Source: Micavibrio aeruginosavorus (lineage in GTDB: Bacteria > Pseudomonadota > Alphaproteobacteria > UBA9219). Taken from it: a DNA stretch of 15,452 nucleotides. Where the stretch lies: contig DYNT01000015.1 in assembly GCA_020720905.1 (NCBI GenBank), forward strand, positions 1-15,452, given 5' to 3'. A model generated the notes under the pieces. That model was not told the origin of the DNA. It worked only from the letters and a program-made list of their open reading frames with translations, and searched no databases. The translations under genes were made by a program, and so were the position numbers. Positions 6,622-13,472 of this stretch are shown here, in pieces; position 1 is the first letter of the stretch, and the number at the start of each line of letters is the position of its first letter.

Positions 6622-8668
6622 GGGCAAGCCCTTTCACGATGAGCGCGATGGCCATGTCAATTAGCTTGATGCCGATAAACGGTGCGGCGATACCGCCAAG
6701 GCCATAGACAAGGAGGTTCCGGCGCAAAAGCTTGCCAGCGCCCACAGGGCGATAGGCAACACCGCGCATAGCAACGGGGATCAGCGCGACGATGATGAGG
6801 GCATTGAAAAGGAGGGCAGAGAGAATGGTATAGTGTGGCGAAGAAAAATTCATAAAGTTCAAAGGAGACAAAGACGGATGAGCGCTTATTAAAACGGCGG
6901 GAAGGAGGATCAAAAATTTCCCTATATCGCCTGCTATGCTGAATGTTGCCAAGGAACCTCGTGTCATGAGAAGTTGACGCCCCACTTGCACGATATCAAC
7001 CAATTTTGATGGAGAAGAATCCATATCTACCATGTTGGCGGCTTCTTTGGCTTCTTGTGATCCGTTGTCCATCGCAATGCCTATATCCGCCCCCGCCAAG
7101 GCTGGCGCGTCATTGGCTCCATCGCCCACCATGGCGACAACCTCGCCTTCTTTCTGTTTTTCTGTGATGAAGCGTAGTTTAGTTTCTGGAATGGCCTGTG
7201 CGATGAAATCGTCCACGCCTGCTTCGGCGGCGATGGCGGCAGCGGTTAGGGGATTATCGCCTGTGATCATAAGGCTGCGAACCCCCATGATGCGTAAAGT
7301 GGCGAGGCGTTCCTTAATTCCTTTTTTGACGACATCTTTAAGATGGATAACGCCAAGGACTTGGGCGTTTTCTGCTACCATTAAAGGCGTGCCGCCTTGT
7401 CGCGCAATCGTTTCAACCTGAGTGTCAAGGGAGGCTGGAACCCTGCCGCCTTCGCGTACGATCCGTTCTTTTATGGCATCATCGGCGCCTTTTAAAATGG
7501 TGCGACCATCAAGCGTGACGCCACTGACACGCGTATCGGCAGAAAAAGGAATGAAAAGCATTGTCGCTGATGGGGGGGCTGGCTCCACGCCATAACGAGT
7601 TTGCGCGAGAACGATGATGCTTTGTCCTTCAGGCGTTTTATCAGCCAAAGAAGCCAACACAGAGGCCTTCACAAGCTTGATCGGTGCGATGCCCTCCGCC
7701 GCATAAAAAGCGACGGCTTGCCGATTGCCTAACGTAATGGTGCCTGTTTTGTCTAAAAGAAGAAGCGTGATGTCGCCTGCCGTTTCAACAGCATGGCCAG
7801 AGGTTGCGATGACGCCTGCGCGTAAAAGGCGGCTTGATCCGGCAAGGCCGATGGCGGGCATCAACCCACCGATTGTCGTGGGGGCAAGGCAGACGAATAA
7901 ACTGACAAGCATGGAAAGGCTGATAGGAAGGGAAGGGGCTGCTTGCTCTATTAAGAAGGAGGAGAGGGGGCGGAGCGTTGCGCAGGCCACAAGAAGGCCA
8001 AGGGTTGTCGCAATCAAAAAGAGGCTGAGCGCCAATTCATTCGGTGTTTTCTGTCGTCTGGCTTTCTTCATCATGGCAAGTCTTTTATCAAGCGGTGTCT
8101 CGCCCCGAAAAGACGTGACGCGCACAACAATCCAATCGGATAAAAGGCGTGTGCCGCATATGACGGCTCTGTTGTCGCCGCCAGATTCGCGGATCACCGG
8201 CGCGCTTTCGCCTGTGATCGCGCTTTCATCGATTGAGGCGATGCCTTCAATAATGTCACCATCGGCGGGAATTGTGTCGCCTGCTTCAATCAGGATAGGA
8301 TCGCCTTTTTTAAGGTGTGAGGCGGAAAGAGCAATAAAGGCGTGCCGATTATTCGCGTGATACATCTTTTTGGCAATGTCATCGCCGTGCGCTTTTTTTA
8401 AAGCCAGCGCTTGGGCTTGGTCTTGATCCTCGGCATACTGCTCCGCAAGAGCTGAAGCATAAACAGTAAGCCATAAGGTCAGGGCAAGGGCTGTCCCCCA
8501 TGCCAAAGATTCGTGTCTTGGGCCTAAAATTTGAGCCAAGCCATCCAGCGTTATCAAAACAGCGCCGCAATAGACGGCAAACATAACCGGATTCTTGATT
8601 TGGTGACGCGGATCAAGCCTTTTGAAACTACGCAGAAAAAGAGAGGGATCAAAGGGTGGTAGGCGCAT
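6614..8668 (-). CDS. kdpB: K+-transporting P-type ATPase catalytic subunit KdpB (684 aa)
   Basis: KdpB is the ATP-hydrolysing subunit of the inner-membrane K+ pump. The actuator motif TGES is at 152-155; its serine matches the one phosphorylated for inhibition in E. coli KdpB. The membrane motif APTTIGG is around 262-268. The phosphorylation motif DKTGT starts at D306, which becomes the aspartyl phosphate, and is followed by ITLGNR. The later TGDN, GDGANDAPAL and GIAMDNGSQEAKEAAN motifs are complete, so the enzyme should be active. Length equals the E. coli protein. Several normally constant stretches differ, for example GLAGSSRLLRAG where GIAGMDRLVRAN is usual, so this is a fairly divergent member. 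It starts 4 bases after the kdpA stop and overlaps kdpC by 8 bases. Confidence 0.97.
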   Translation of the reverse strand: MRLPPFDPSLFLRSFKRLDPRHQIKNPVMFAVYCGAVLITLDGLAQILGPRHESLAWGTALALTLWLTVYASALAEQYAEDQDQAQALALKKAHGDDIAKKMYHANNRHAFIALSASHLKKGDPILIEAGDTIPADGDIIEGIASIDESAITGESAPVIRESGGDNRAVICGTRLLSDWIVVRVTSFRGETPLDKRLAMMKKARRQKTPNELALSLFLIATTLGLLVACATLRPLSSFLIEQAAPSLPISLSMLVSLFVCLAPTTIGGLMPAIGLAGSSRLLRAGVIATSGHAVETAGDITLLLLDKTGTITLGNRQAVAFYAAEGIAPIKLVKASVLASLADKTPEGQSIIVLAQTRYGVEPAPPSATMLFIPFSADTRVSGVTLDGRTILKGADDAIKERIVREGGRVPASLDTQVETIARQGGTPLMVAENAQVLGVIHLKDVVKKGIKERLATLRIMGVRSLMITGDNPLTAAAIAAEAGVDDFIAQAIPETKLRFITEKQKEGEVVAMVGDGANDAPALAGADIGIAMDNGSQEAKEAANMVDMDSSPSKLVDIVQVGRQLLMTRGSLATFSIAGDIGKFLILLPAVLISAHPSLSPLNFMNFSSPHYTILSALLFNALIIVALIPVAMRGVAYRPVGAGKLLRRNLLVYGLGGIAAPFIGIKLIDMAIALIVKGLAHV

Positions 8669-8672
8669 GGTC

Positions 8673-10367
8673 TTAGTTCCCCGCCATCAGATGAAAATGT
8701 TCATACGTTGCGCTCAGTGTCAGCGAGGGAAGATAAGGCAAGGTGGCCATTAATAAGCAAAGGCTGAGCATAACGATAAAAAGCGGCGTCGTCGTGTCAA
8801 GGAAGCGTTTTGTGACGGGCGTCGCTTTCTTAGGGGCGAGAGAACCCGCCAAAGCTAGAACGGCCACGCCGATGCCAAGACGTCCTGCTATCATGCACAA
8901 TGAAAGAAGTAGGGTATAAAAAGGTGACGCCGCATTCAAGCCGTTAAGGGCGCTGCCGTTGTTATTGCTGGCCGATGAAAAGGCATAGAGCGCTTGCGTC
9001 AGCCCTTGCGCTTGAGAGCCTGTCATGCCGGCTTGTCCTGCTGCTGTTGTGACAGATAAGGCTGTCCCAAGAAGGGTCGTTAGGGCGGGTAAAAGGATGA
9101 CGAGCGAAATCATCTTCATGTCAAAAACGCCCACCGTTTTGCCAAGATATTCTGGTGTTCGGCCAATCATAAGCCCCGCTAAAAAGACGGTGAGCAAAAC
9201 ATAGACGAGCATTGAATAAAGGCCAGAGCCAACACCACCGAAAAGAACCTCTCCCAGTTGCATCAGGACTAAGGCGACACCTGTAGCGGTTGGCAAGAAG
9301 GCATTGAGGGCGGAGTCAACAGATCCTGTTGCCGTTGCCGTGGTCATGGTTGTCCATAGGCTTGCGCCTGTCGTTCCTGTGCGAAGCTCTTTGCCTTCCA
9401 AGTTTCCAAGCGTCTGATCAACTCCCATGACGTTGAGCAAAGGATTGCCGCTTTGTTCGGCGGCGGCTATCAAAAAGGCCAAAGGCAAGAGAAGGAGGAG
9501 TGTTGATGCAAGAATAGCAAAGCTCTGACGTTTATCGTGTATCATGACTCCAAACGCATAAAGCAAGGCGATGGGAAGAAGGAGCATGGCTAAAAGCTGT
9601 GTGAAGTGGCTGAGTGGCGTTGGGTTTTCAAACGGATGGGCGGCATTAGCATTATAATAGCCGCCGCCATTTGTGCCGATTTGTTTAATGGCGACTTGCG
9701 AGGCAACGGGGCCTGTCACAAGATGCTCGGCGTTTTCTGGCTCTAACGCTGTAACGGAGACGGTTTCTCCGAATGTCTGCACAACGCCTTGTGAGACGAG
9801 AAAGAGTGAAAAGAGGAAGCAAAGGGGCAGAAGAATATAAAGGACGCCGCGTGTTATATCGACCCAAAGATTGCCGATCGTTTGGGCGTCCGATCGGGCA
9901 AGGCTGCGTGTTAGGGCAATGGCAAGGGCAAGACTGGTGGCCGCAGCAAGGAAATTATGGACGGCGAGACTCGTCATTTGCGTCATAGGCGTTATGCTGA
10001 TTTCAGGCGCAACGGCTTGCCAATCGGTTCCTGTTAAAAAACTAATGGTCAGATTAAGCGCGAGGTGTGGATCGATAGAAGGGGAGCCTTGCTCTAGCAA
10101 CGCTAAGAAAAGAAAGAGGCCTTCGGCAAAAGAAAAAATCAGGAAGCTTTTTGCATAGGCGCTCCAGCCCATTTCTTCCTTGGGATCAATGCCACCCAGT
10201 TTATAGATCGCGTTTTCAAGCGGCTGCATAAGGGGTGTCAGAAAAGTGCGCTCACCACTAAATACACGCGCCATGTAAAGGCCAAGCGGCTTCATCGCGA
10301 TCAACAGAATCGCGAAGAAAAGAGCTAACTGCCCCCACCATGCAAGGGGAAGGGAGAGAAAGGTCAT
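8673..10367 (-). CDS. kdpA: K+-transporting ATPase K+-binding subunit KdpA, with unusual first filter loop (564 aa)
   Basis: KdpA is the channel-like inner-membrane subunit that selects K+ and passes it to KdpB. It has about ten hydrophobic segments and four pore loops. Loops two to four look normal: GTNGGGYYNAN in the second, TTATATGSV in the third and SSASNNNGSALNGL in the fourth. The conserved LMQLGEVLFGGVGSGLYSML also fits. The first loop reads FLTGTDWQ (110-117), where the family usually has TNTNWQ, so two filter-region asparagines become Gly113 and Asp115. The following GGE-type segment is replaced by APE. The protein is full length and in frame, so this is not decay by frameshift. The start ATG overlaps the kdpF stop (ATGA), and kdpB begins 4 bases after the stop. 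Confidence 0.96.
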   Translation of the reverse strand: MTFLSLPLAWWGQLALFFAILLIAMKPLGLYMARVFSGERTFLTPLMQPLENAIYKLGGIDPKEEMGWSAYAKSFLIFSFAEGLFLFLALLEQGSPSIDPHLALNLTISFLTGTDWQAVAPEISITPMTQMTSLAVHNFLAAATSLALAIALTRSLARSDAQTIGNLWVDITRGVLYILLPLCFLFSLFLVSQGVVQTFGETVSVTALEPENAEHLVTGPVASQVAIKQIGTNGGGYYNANAAHPFENPTPLSHFTQLLAMLLLPIALLYAFGVMIHDKRQSFAILASTLLLLLPLAFLIAAAEQSGNPLLNVMGVDQTLGNLEGKELRTGTTGASLWTTMTTATATGSVDSALNAFLPTATGVALVLMQLGEVLFGGVGSGLYSMLVYVLLTVFLAGLMIGRTPEYLGKTVGVFDMKMISLVILLPALTTLLGTALSVTTAAGQAGMTGSQAQGLTQALYAFSSASNNNGSALNGLNAASPFYTLLLSLCMIAGRLGIGVAVLALAGSLAPKKATPVTKRFLDTTTPLFIVMLSLCLLMATLPYLPSLTLSATYEHFHLMAGN

Positions 10368-10447
10368 GGAAACAGCTCCGGCTTAAACAGCGCAAGGCCA
10401 AGATAAACCAAGAGACAGAGAGCAGCCAGAGCGGCAAGAATGATCAT
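10364..10447 (-). CDS. kdpF: KdpF, small membrane subunit of the Kdp pump (27 aa)
   Basis: KdpF is a single-helix peptide that sits beside KdpA and stabilises the pump complex. The 27 residues begin MIILAALAALCLLVYLGLAL and end FKPELFP, the expected pattern of one membrane helix followed by a short tail with proline and acidic residues. It is too short for most gene finders. Position supports it: it is the first gene of the operon, its TGA stop overlaps the kdpA ATG, and an AAAGGA ribosome binding site lies 11 bases upstream (10459-10464). Confidence 0.88.
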   Translation of the reverse strand: MIILAALAALCLLVYLGLALFKPELFP

Positions 10448-10516
10448 CGTCGGTGTGTTCCTTTGGGAAGAAAAAGGAAAGAGGCGGGAGTCGTAGGAGC
10501 AGAAAGGTTAGCTTTT

Positions 10517-10544
10517 GTTATAGTCTATACACAAACCAGTTCAA
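10517..10544 (-). promoter_or_regulatory. sigma70-like promoter of the kdpFABCD operon
   Basis: On the minus strand TTGAAC (10539-10544) and TATAAC (10517-10522) are separated by 16 bases. This would start transcription near 10510 and leave a leader of about 60 bases before kdpF. It is the best promoter-like pair between the repeat region and kdpF. I see no obvious KdpE-type operator next to it. Confidence 0.5.
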
Positions 10545-10568
10545 GAGTTGGCAAACAGTAAAGAAACC

Positions 10569-10635
10569 AAATGGGATGCCAGCCCCCTCTCTTCGCCCGC
10601 CGCAAGAGCGGCGAGACGAGGGCGCTGGCATGACG
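10569..10635 (+). repeat. palindromic repeat, long form with nested hairpin
   Basis: The arms AAATGGGATGCCAGC (10569-10583) and GCTGGCATGACG (10624-10635) are identical to the arms of the element at 10714-10744 in opposite orientation. Between them lie 40 bases with a second nested palindrome: CCCTC..CGCCGC-AAGA-GCGGCG..GAGGG. The whole can fold into one long hairpin. It lies between the kdp promoter and the ftsK 3' end and has no coding capacity that I can support. Confidence 0.75.
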
Positions 10636-10704
10636 AGACGGGAGTGGTGGTCAAGTGCTGGAAAAAACGATGAATTGAATCATTCTTATTCCATTCTTTT
10701 CCAC

Positions 10705-10754
10705 AAAAAACACCGTCATGCCAGCGTAGGCTGGCATCCCATTTCCTTTTTTTT
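10705..10754 (-). terminator. probable ftsK terminator formed by a repeat hairpin
   Basis: The short repeat hairpin (TGCCAGC/GCTGGCA stem with a 4-base loop) is flanked by A6 at 10705-10710 and T8 at 10747-10754. Read on the minus strand, downstream of ftsK, the stem is followed after a few bases by TTTTTT, as in an intrinsic terminator. The T8 on the other side would allow action in the plus direction too. The stop of ftsK is about 46 bases away. Confidence 0.55.
10714..10744 (-). repeat. palindromic repeat, short form
   Basis: CGTCATGCCAGC, a 4-base GTAG loop, then GCTGGCATCCCATTT. It is the reverse-oriented partner of the element at 10569-10635 with the same 27 arm bases, but with 4 loop bases in place of the 40-base nested palindrome. 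The pair can base-pair with each other across the 78 bases between them. It resembles REP-like dispersed intergenic elements, though only two copies can be seen here. Confidence 0.75.
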
Positions 10755-10771
10755 GTTCCAGAAAACCTATG

Positions 10772-10792
10772 CTTGAAGTGGAAGGGGTATAG
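10772..10792 (+). repeat. second copy of short intergenic sequence seen at 265-290
   Basis: CTTGAAGTGGAAGGGG then TATAG lies just past the ftsK stop. It matches 265-280 at 15 of 16 bases, with TATAG nearby in both. Function is unknown, and a chance match cannot be excluded. Confidence 0.25.
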
Positions 10793-10799
10793 ACCAAAG

Positions 10800-13178
10800 C
10801 TACTCTTCATCGGGTTGGCGTCCATAGATTTCGCGTTTACCGGCATGACCGGCCTCGCTGATGATGCCGTCTTCTTCCATGCGTTCGATAAGGGTTGCGG
10901 CGCGGTTGTAGCCGATAGAAAGCTGCCGCTGCACATAGCTAATTGACGCCTTGCGGGCGCGCAGGACGGCATCAACGGCTTTGTCATACATCTCATCGCC
11001 GGAATCATTGGATGAGCCTGTGTCGCCCGCCTCGCTTTCGCTTTCATCTTCGGTGACTTCGTCCAAATAGTCTGGCTCGCCTTGTGCCTTCAGGAACGAG
11101 ACGACCTCTTCGACCTCTTTGTCCGAAACAAAGGGGCCATGCACGCGTGTGATGCGTCCGCCATCGGCGCGGTAAAGCATGTCGCCTTGCCCTAAAAGCT
11201 GCTCGGCTCCCTGCTCGCCCAAAATGGTGCGGCTATCGATTTTTGAGGTGACTTGGAAACTGATGCGTGTGGGGAAGTTGGCCTTGATCGTGCCCGTGAT
11301 GACATCCACCGAAGGCCTTTGCGTGGCCATCATGATATGAATGCCTGCCGCGCGCGCCATTTGTGCCAGTCTTTGGACGGCGGCTTCAATCTCCTTGCCT
11401 GCGACAAGCATAAGGTCGGCCATTTCGTCCACGATCACGACGATAAAGGGCAGGGGGGTCAGATCAAGCGGTTGCTCTTCATAAATAGGCTTGCCCGTTT
11501 CGCGGTCAAAGCCTGTTTGCACGGTACGTGTCAGGCTTTCTTTGTTCTTGGCGGCTTCACGCAGGCGAATGTTATAGCCATCAATGCTGCGCACGCCCAG
11601 CTTGGACATGGCGCGGTAACGCTCTTCCATCTCGCGCACCGTCCATTTCAGCGCCATGATGGCTTTTTTGGGTTCCGTGACGACGGGGGCGAGTAGATGC
11701 GGAATGCCCTCATAGATCGAGAGTTCCAACATCTTGGGATCGATCATGATAAAGCGGCATTTTTCGGGGGGGAGCCTGTAAAGGAGAGACAGGATCATCG
11801 TGTTGATGGCAACGGATTTACCTGCCCCTGTCGTTCCGGCAATCAGCAAATGCGGCATGCGGATCATGTCGGTGATGATGGGCATGCCCGCGATGTCTTT
11901 GCCCAGAACCAAGGGAATGGCGCCCTTGTGATCGGTATAGGCTTCGCTGCTGAGAAGGTCGCGCAGGAAGACCATCTCGCGCTTTTTGTTGGGTAGCTCA
12001 ATGCCGATGACGTTGCGGCCTTGCACAACGGCGACGCGAACGGACACGGCGCTCATGTTGCGGGCGATATCGTCGGCCAAGGAAATAACGCGTGAAGAGC
12101 GTGTTCCTGGTGAGGGTTCTAACTCATACAGCGTGACGACAGGCCCAGGGCTGACCTTGGTGATTTTGCCATACACGCCAAAATCGGCAAGAACGGATTC
12201 TAGCAAGCTGGCGTTTTTTTCCAAGGCTTCTTCGGACAGATCCAGAGCACTTTTGCGGGAAGTCTCTGGCCATTGTAATAAGTCTAAGGGAGGAAGGTCA
12301 TAGGCTCCCTCTGCACGCAAAGGTAGGCGGGCTTGCCGTCCTGTTGGTTTGGGTCTGTTGATAAGGGGCTTTTTAACGGTGCGCTGCGTGGGGCGGATTA
12401 AGTTTTTTTCTTCCTCGACCTCATCTTCCTCTTCTTCCGCCACGTCCTCTTCGACGTCTTGTTCTTCGTCGTCATCGGGCCATTCTTGATCATGGTGGCG
12501 CAGGTGGCTCCACAGTGCTGCCACTTTTTGAGCCAATAAAGCCGTACTATCGCGCACTATTTTGTGAAGGAGGCTGACAAAATCTTGCCACTCGCCAAAG
12601 GTGAGCGCACAGGCCATGTAAAGTGTTCCTAAGGACAATAAACCCATCGTGACGGCCACAATGATCCCGCCACCTGTCTTGGGCAGAAGACTAAGGAGTC
12701 CCCCTGCGATGAGCTTGCCCAGCGCGCCACCCCAAAAGCGGGTTGTCCACAAAGAAGCCTCAGGGGCAAGGGCGGCAATGGCGATTCCTGCGGCTAGTAC
12801 GGATAAAAAGGCGGCCAAAGCCCGTCCCCAAGGCAGATCAAGGCCGCGTTCTTTCCCTATGCGCCATCCCCATGCGGTCAAAACAATTGAAAACAAAAAA
12901 GATGAAATGCCCCACGCTTGCCATAAAAAATCGGCAAGGTAGCTTCCCGTTGTTCCTAAAAGATTGTGAATAGTCTCGGTTGAGGCGGCGTTGAGCGAAG
13001 AATCTTCAGGATGATAGCTGCCAATAATCAAGGCGAGGAGAACAGCCAGAAGGATCATGACGATTCCTTCTGTTCGGGCAAGGAGGCGCATTAAGGCCTC
13101 GCGCAAAGGATCAGGCATCCATGACGAGCTGCTGCGGCGATAACGGGACGATGAACGAACAAGGGGGCGAGGTGACAT
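10800..13178 (-). CDS. ftsK: DNA translocase FtsK (792 aa)
   Basis: FtsK is anchored at the division septum and pumps DNA to segregate the chromosome terminus and activate dimer resolution at dif. In the 792-residue numbering, hydrophobic membrane segments lie at about 39-54, 89-105, 119-137 and 160-195. A very acidic linker follows (232-258), then the RecA-like motor with Walker A GTTGAGKS (448-455), Walker B IVVIVDEMAD (579-588) and ATQRPSVDVITG (618-629). The C-terminal winged-helix gamma domain (about 727-786, YVQRQLSIGYNRAATLIERM) reads orienting sequences on DNA. The linker is short, as in many alphaproteobacteria and unlike E. coli. I choose the ATG at 13178 (MSPRPLVRSS). An upstream ATG at 13256 would add 26 cysteine-rich residues unlike the family. 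Neither start has a strong ribosome binding site. Confidence 0.95.
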   Translation of the reverse strand: MSPRPLVRSSSRYRRSSSSWMPDPLREALMRLLARTEGIVMILLAVLLALIIGSYHPEDSSLNAASTETIHNLLGTTGSYLADFLWQAWGISSFLFSIVLTAWGWRIGKERGLDLPWGRALAAFLSVLAAGIAIAALAPEASLWTTRFWGGALGKLIAGGLLSLLPKTGGGIIVAVTMGLLSLGTLYMACALTFGEWQDFVSLLHKIVRDSTALLAQKVAALWSHLRHHDQEWPDDDEEQDVEEDVAEEEEDEVEEEKNLIRPTQRTVKKPLINRPKPTGRQARLPLRAEGAYDLPPLDLLQWPETSRKSALDLSEEALEKNASLLESVLADFGVYGKITKVSPGPVVTLYELEPSPGTRSSRVISLADDIARNMSAVSVRVAVVQGRNVIGIELPNKKREMVFLRDLLSSEAYTDHKGAIPLVLGKDIAGMPIITDMIRMPHLLIAGTTGAGKSVAINTMILSLLYRLPPEKCRFIMIDPKMLELSIYEGIPHLLAPVVTEPKKAIMALKWTVREMEERYRAMSKLGVRSIDGYNIRLREAAKNKESLTRTVQTGFDRETGKPIYEEQPLDLTPLPFIVVIVDEMADLMLVAGKEIEAAVQRLAQMARAAGIHIMMATQRPSVDVITGTIKANFPTRISFQVTSKIDSRTILGEQGAEQLLGQGDMLYRADGGRITRVHGPFVSDKEVEEVVSFLKAQGEPDYLDEVTEDESESEAGDTGSSNDSGDEMYDKAVDAVLRARKASISYVQRQLSIGYNRAATLIERMEEDGIISEAGHAGKREIYGRQPDEE

Positions 13179-13396
13179 AAGGCAAAAACTCAATAGATAG
13201 AAGCAACAACGGACAAAAAGCGTGGCACACAAGCATTCTTGCTGATTCGCAGGCATCTGTCACGCTGCCATTGCAACGGAAAAACGGAGCCTTATTTCTT
13301 TGCTGGCGTTGAGGCTTGGCAGCCTTAAACGAACAAAAATTCCATTCGTTAACTTATTACATACCCTTATTGTTGCATGACTTAGAAGAAAGTGAG

Positions 13397-13416
13397 CGAC
13401 TCATCGGGGTGAGTCG
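13397..13416 (+). promoter_or_regulatory. hairpin in the probable cckA leader
   Basis: A perfect 7-base stem, CGACTCA/TGAGTCG, closes a TCGGGG loop, 56 bases before the cckA GTG. No T-run follows on either strand, so a terminator is unlikely. It could be an mRNA leader structure or a protein operator. The sequence alone does not decide. Confidence 0.4.
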
Positions 13417-13462
13417 GCGCTTGAACAAAAAACGTGATGAGTTTTCTTGTGTTGCCAGCAAC

Positions 13463-13466
13463 AGGA
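13463..13466 (+). promoter_or_regulatory. ribosome binding site that sets the cckA start
   Basis: AGGA lies 6 bases before the GTG at 13473. An in-frame TGA at 13467-13469 rules out any earlier start, and the later in-frame TTG (13521) and ATG (13578) candidates lack a comparable site. Confidence 0.65.
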
Positions 13467-13472
13467 TGAGGC

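Larger units (their letters stand above)
13179..13472. other. divergent intergenic region between ftsK and cckA with three inverted repeats
   Basis: I see no gene here. There are three inverted repeats: AGGCT-TGGC-AGCCT (13312-13325); TTAAACGAA with TTCGTTAA (13325-13352, one bulged A, 11-base loop), whose right arm contains a TTAAC half-site of the CtrA type; and CGACTCA-TCGGGG-TGAGTCG (13397-13416). The first two are placed where outward promoters for both genes would be expected. No convincing -35/-10 pair stands out on either strand. Confidence 0.55.

Noticed and set aside
10453..10776. 107-codon plus-strand open frame across the kdp-ftsK intergenic region
   Set aside because: It runs through the kdp promoter and both palindromic repeats, has no ribosome binding site I can support, and its product is not protein-like.
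13179..13256. 26-residue N-terminal extension of FtsK from the ATG at 13256
   Set aside because: The added residues include several cysteines, do not resemble FtsK N-termini, and no ribosome binding site precedes this ATG. The ATG at 13178 gives a normal N-terminus.
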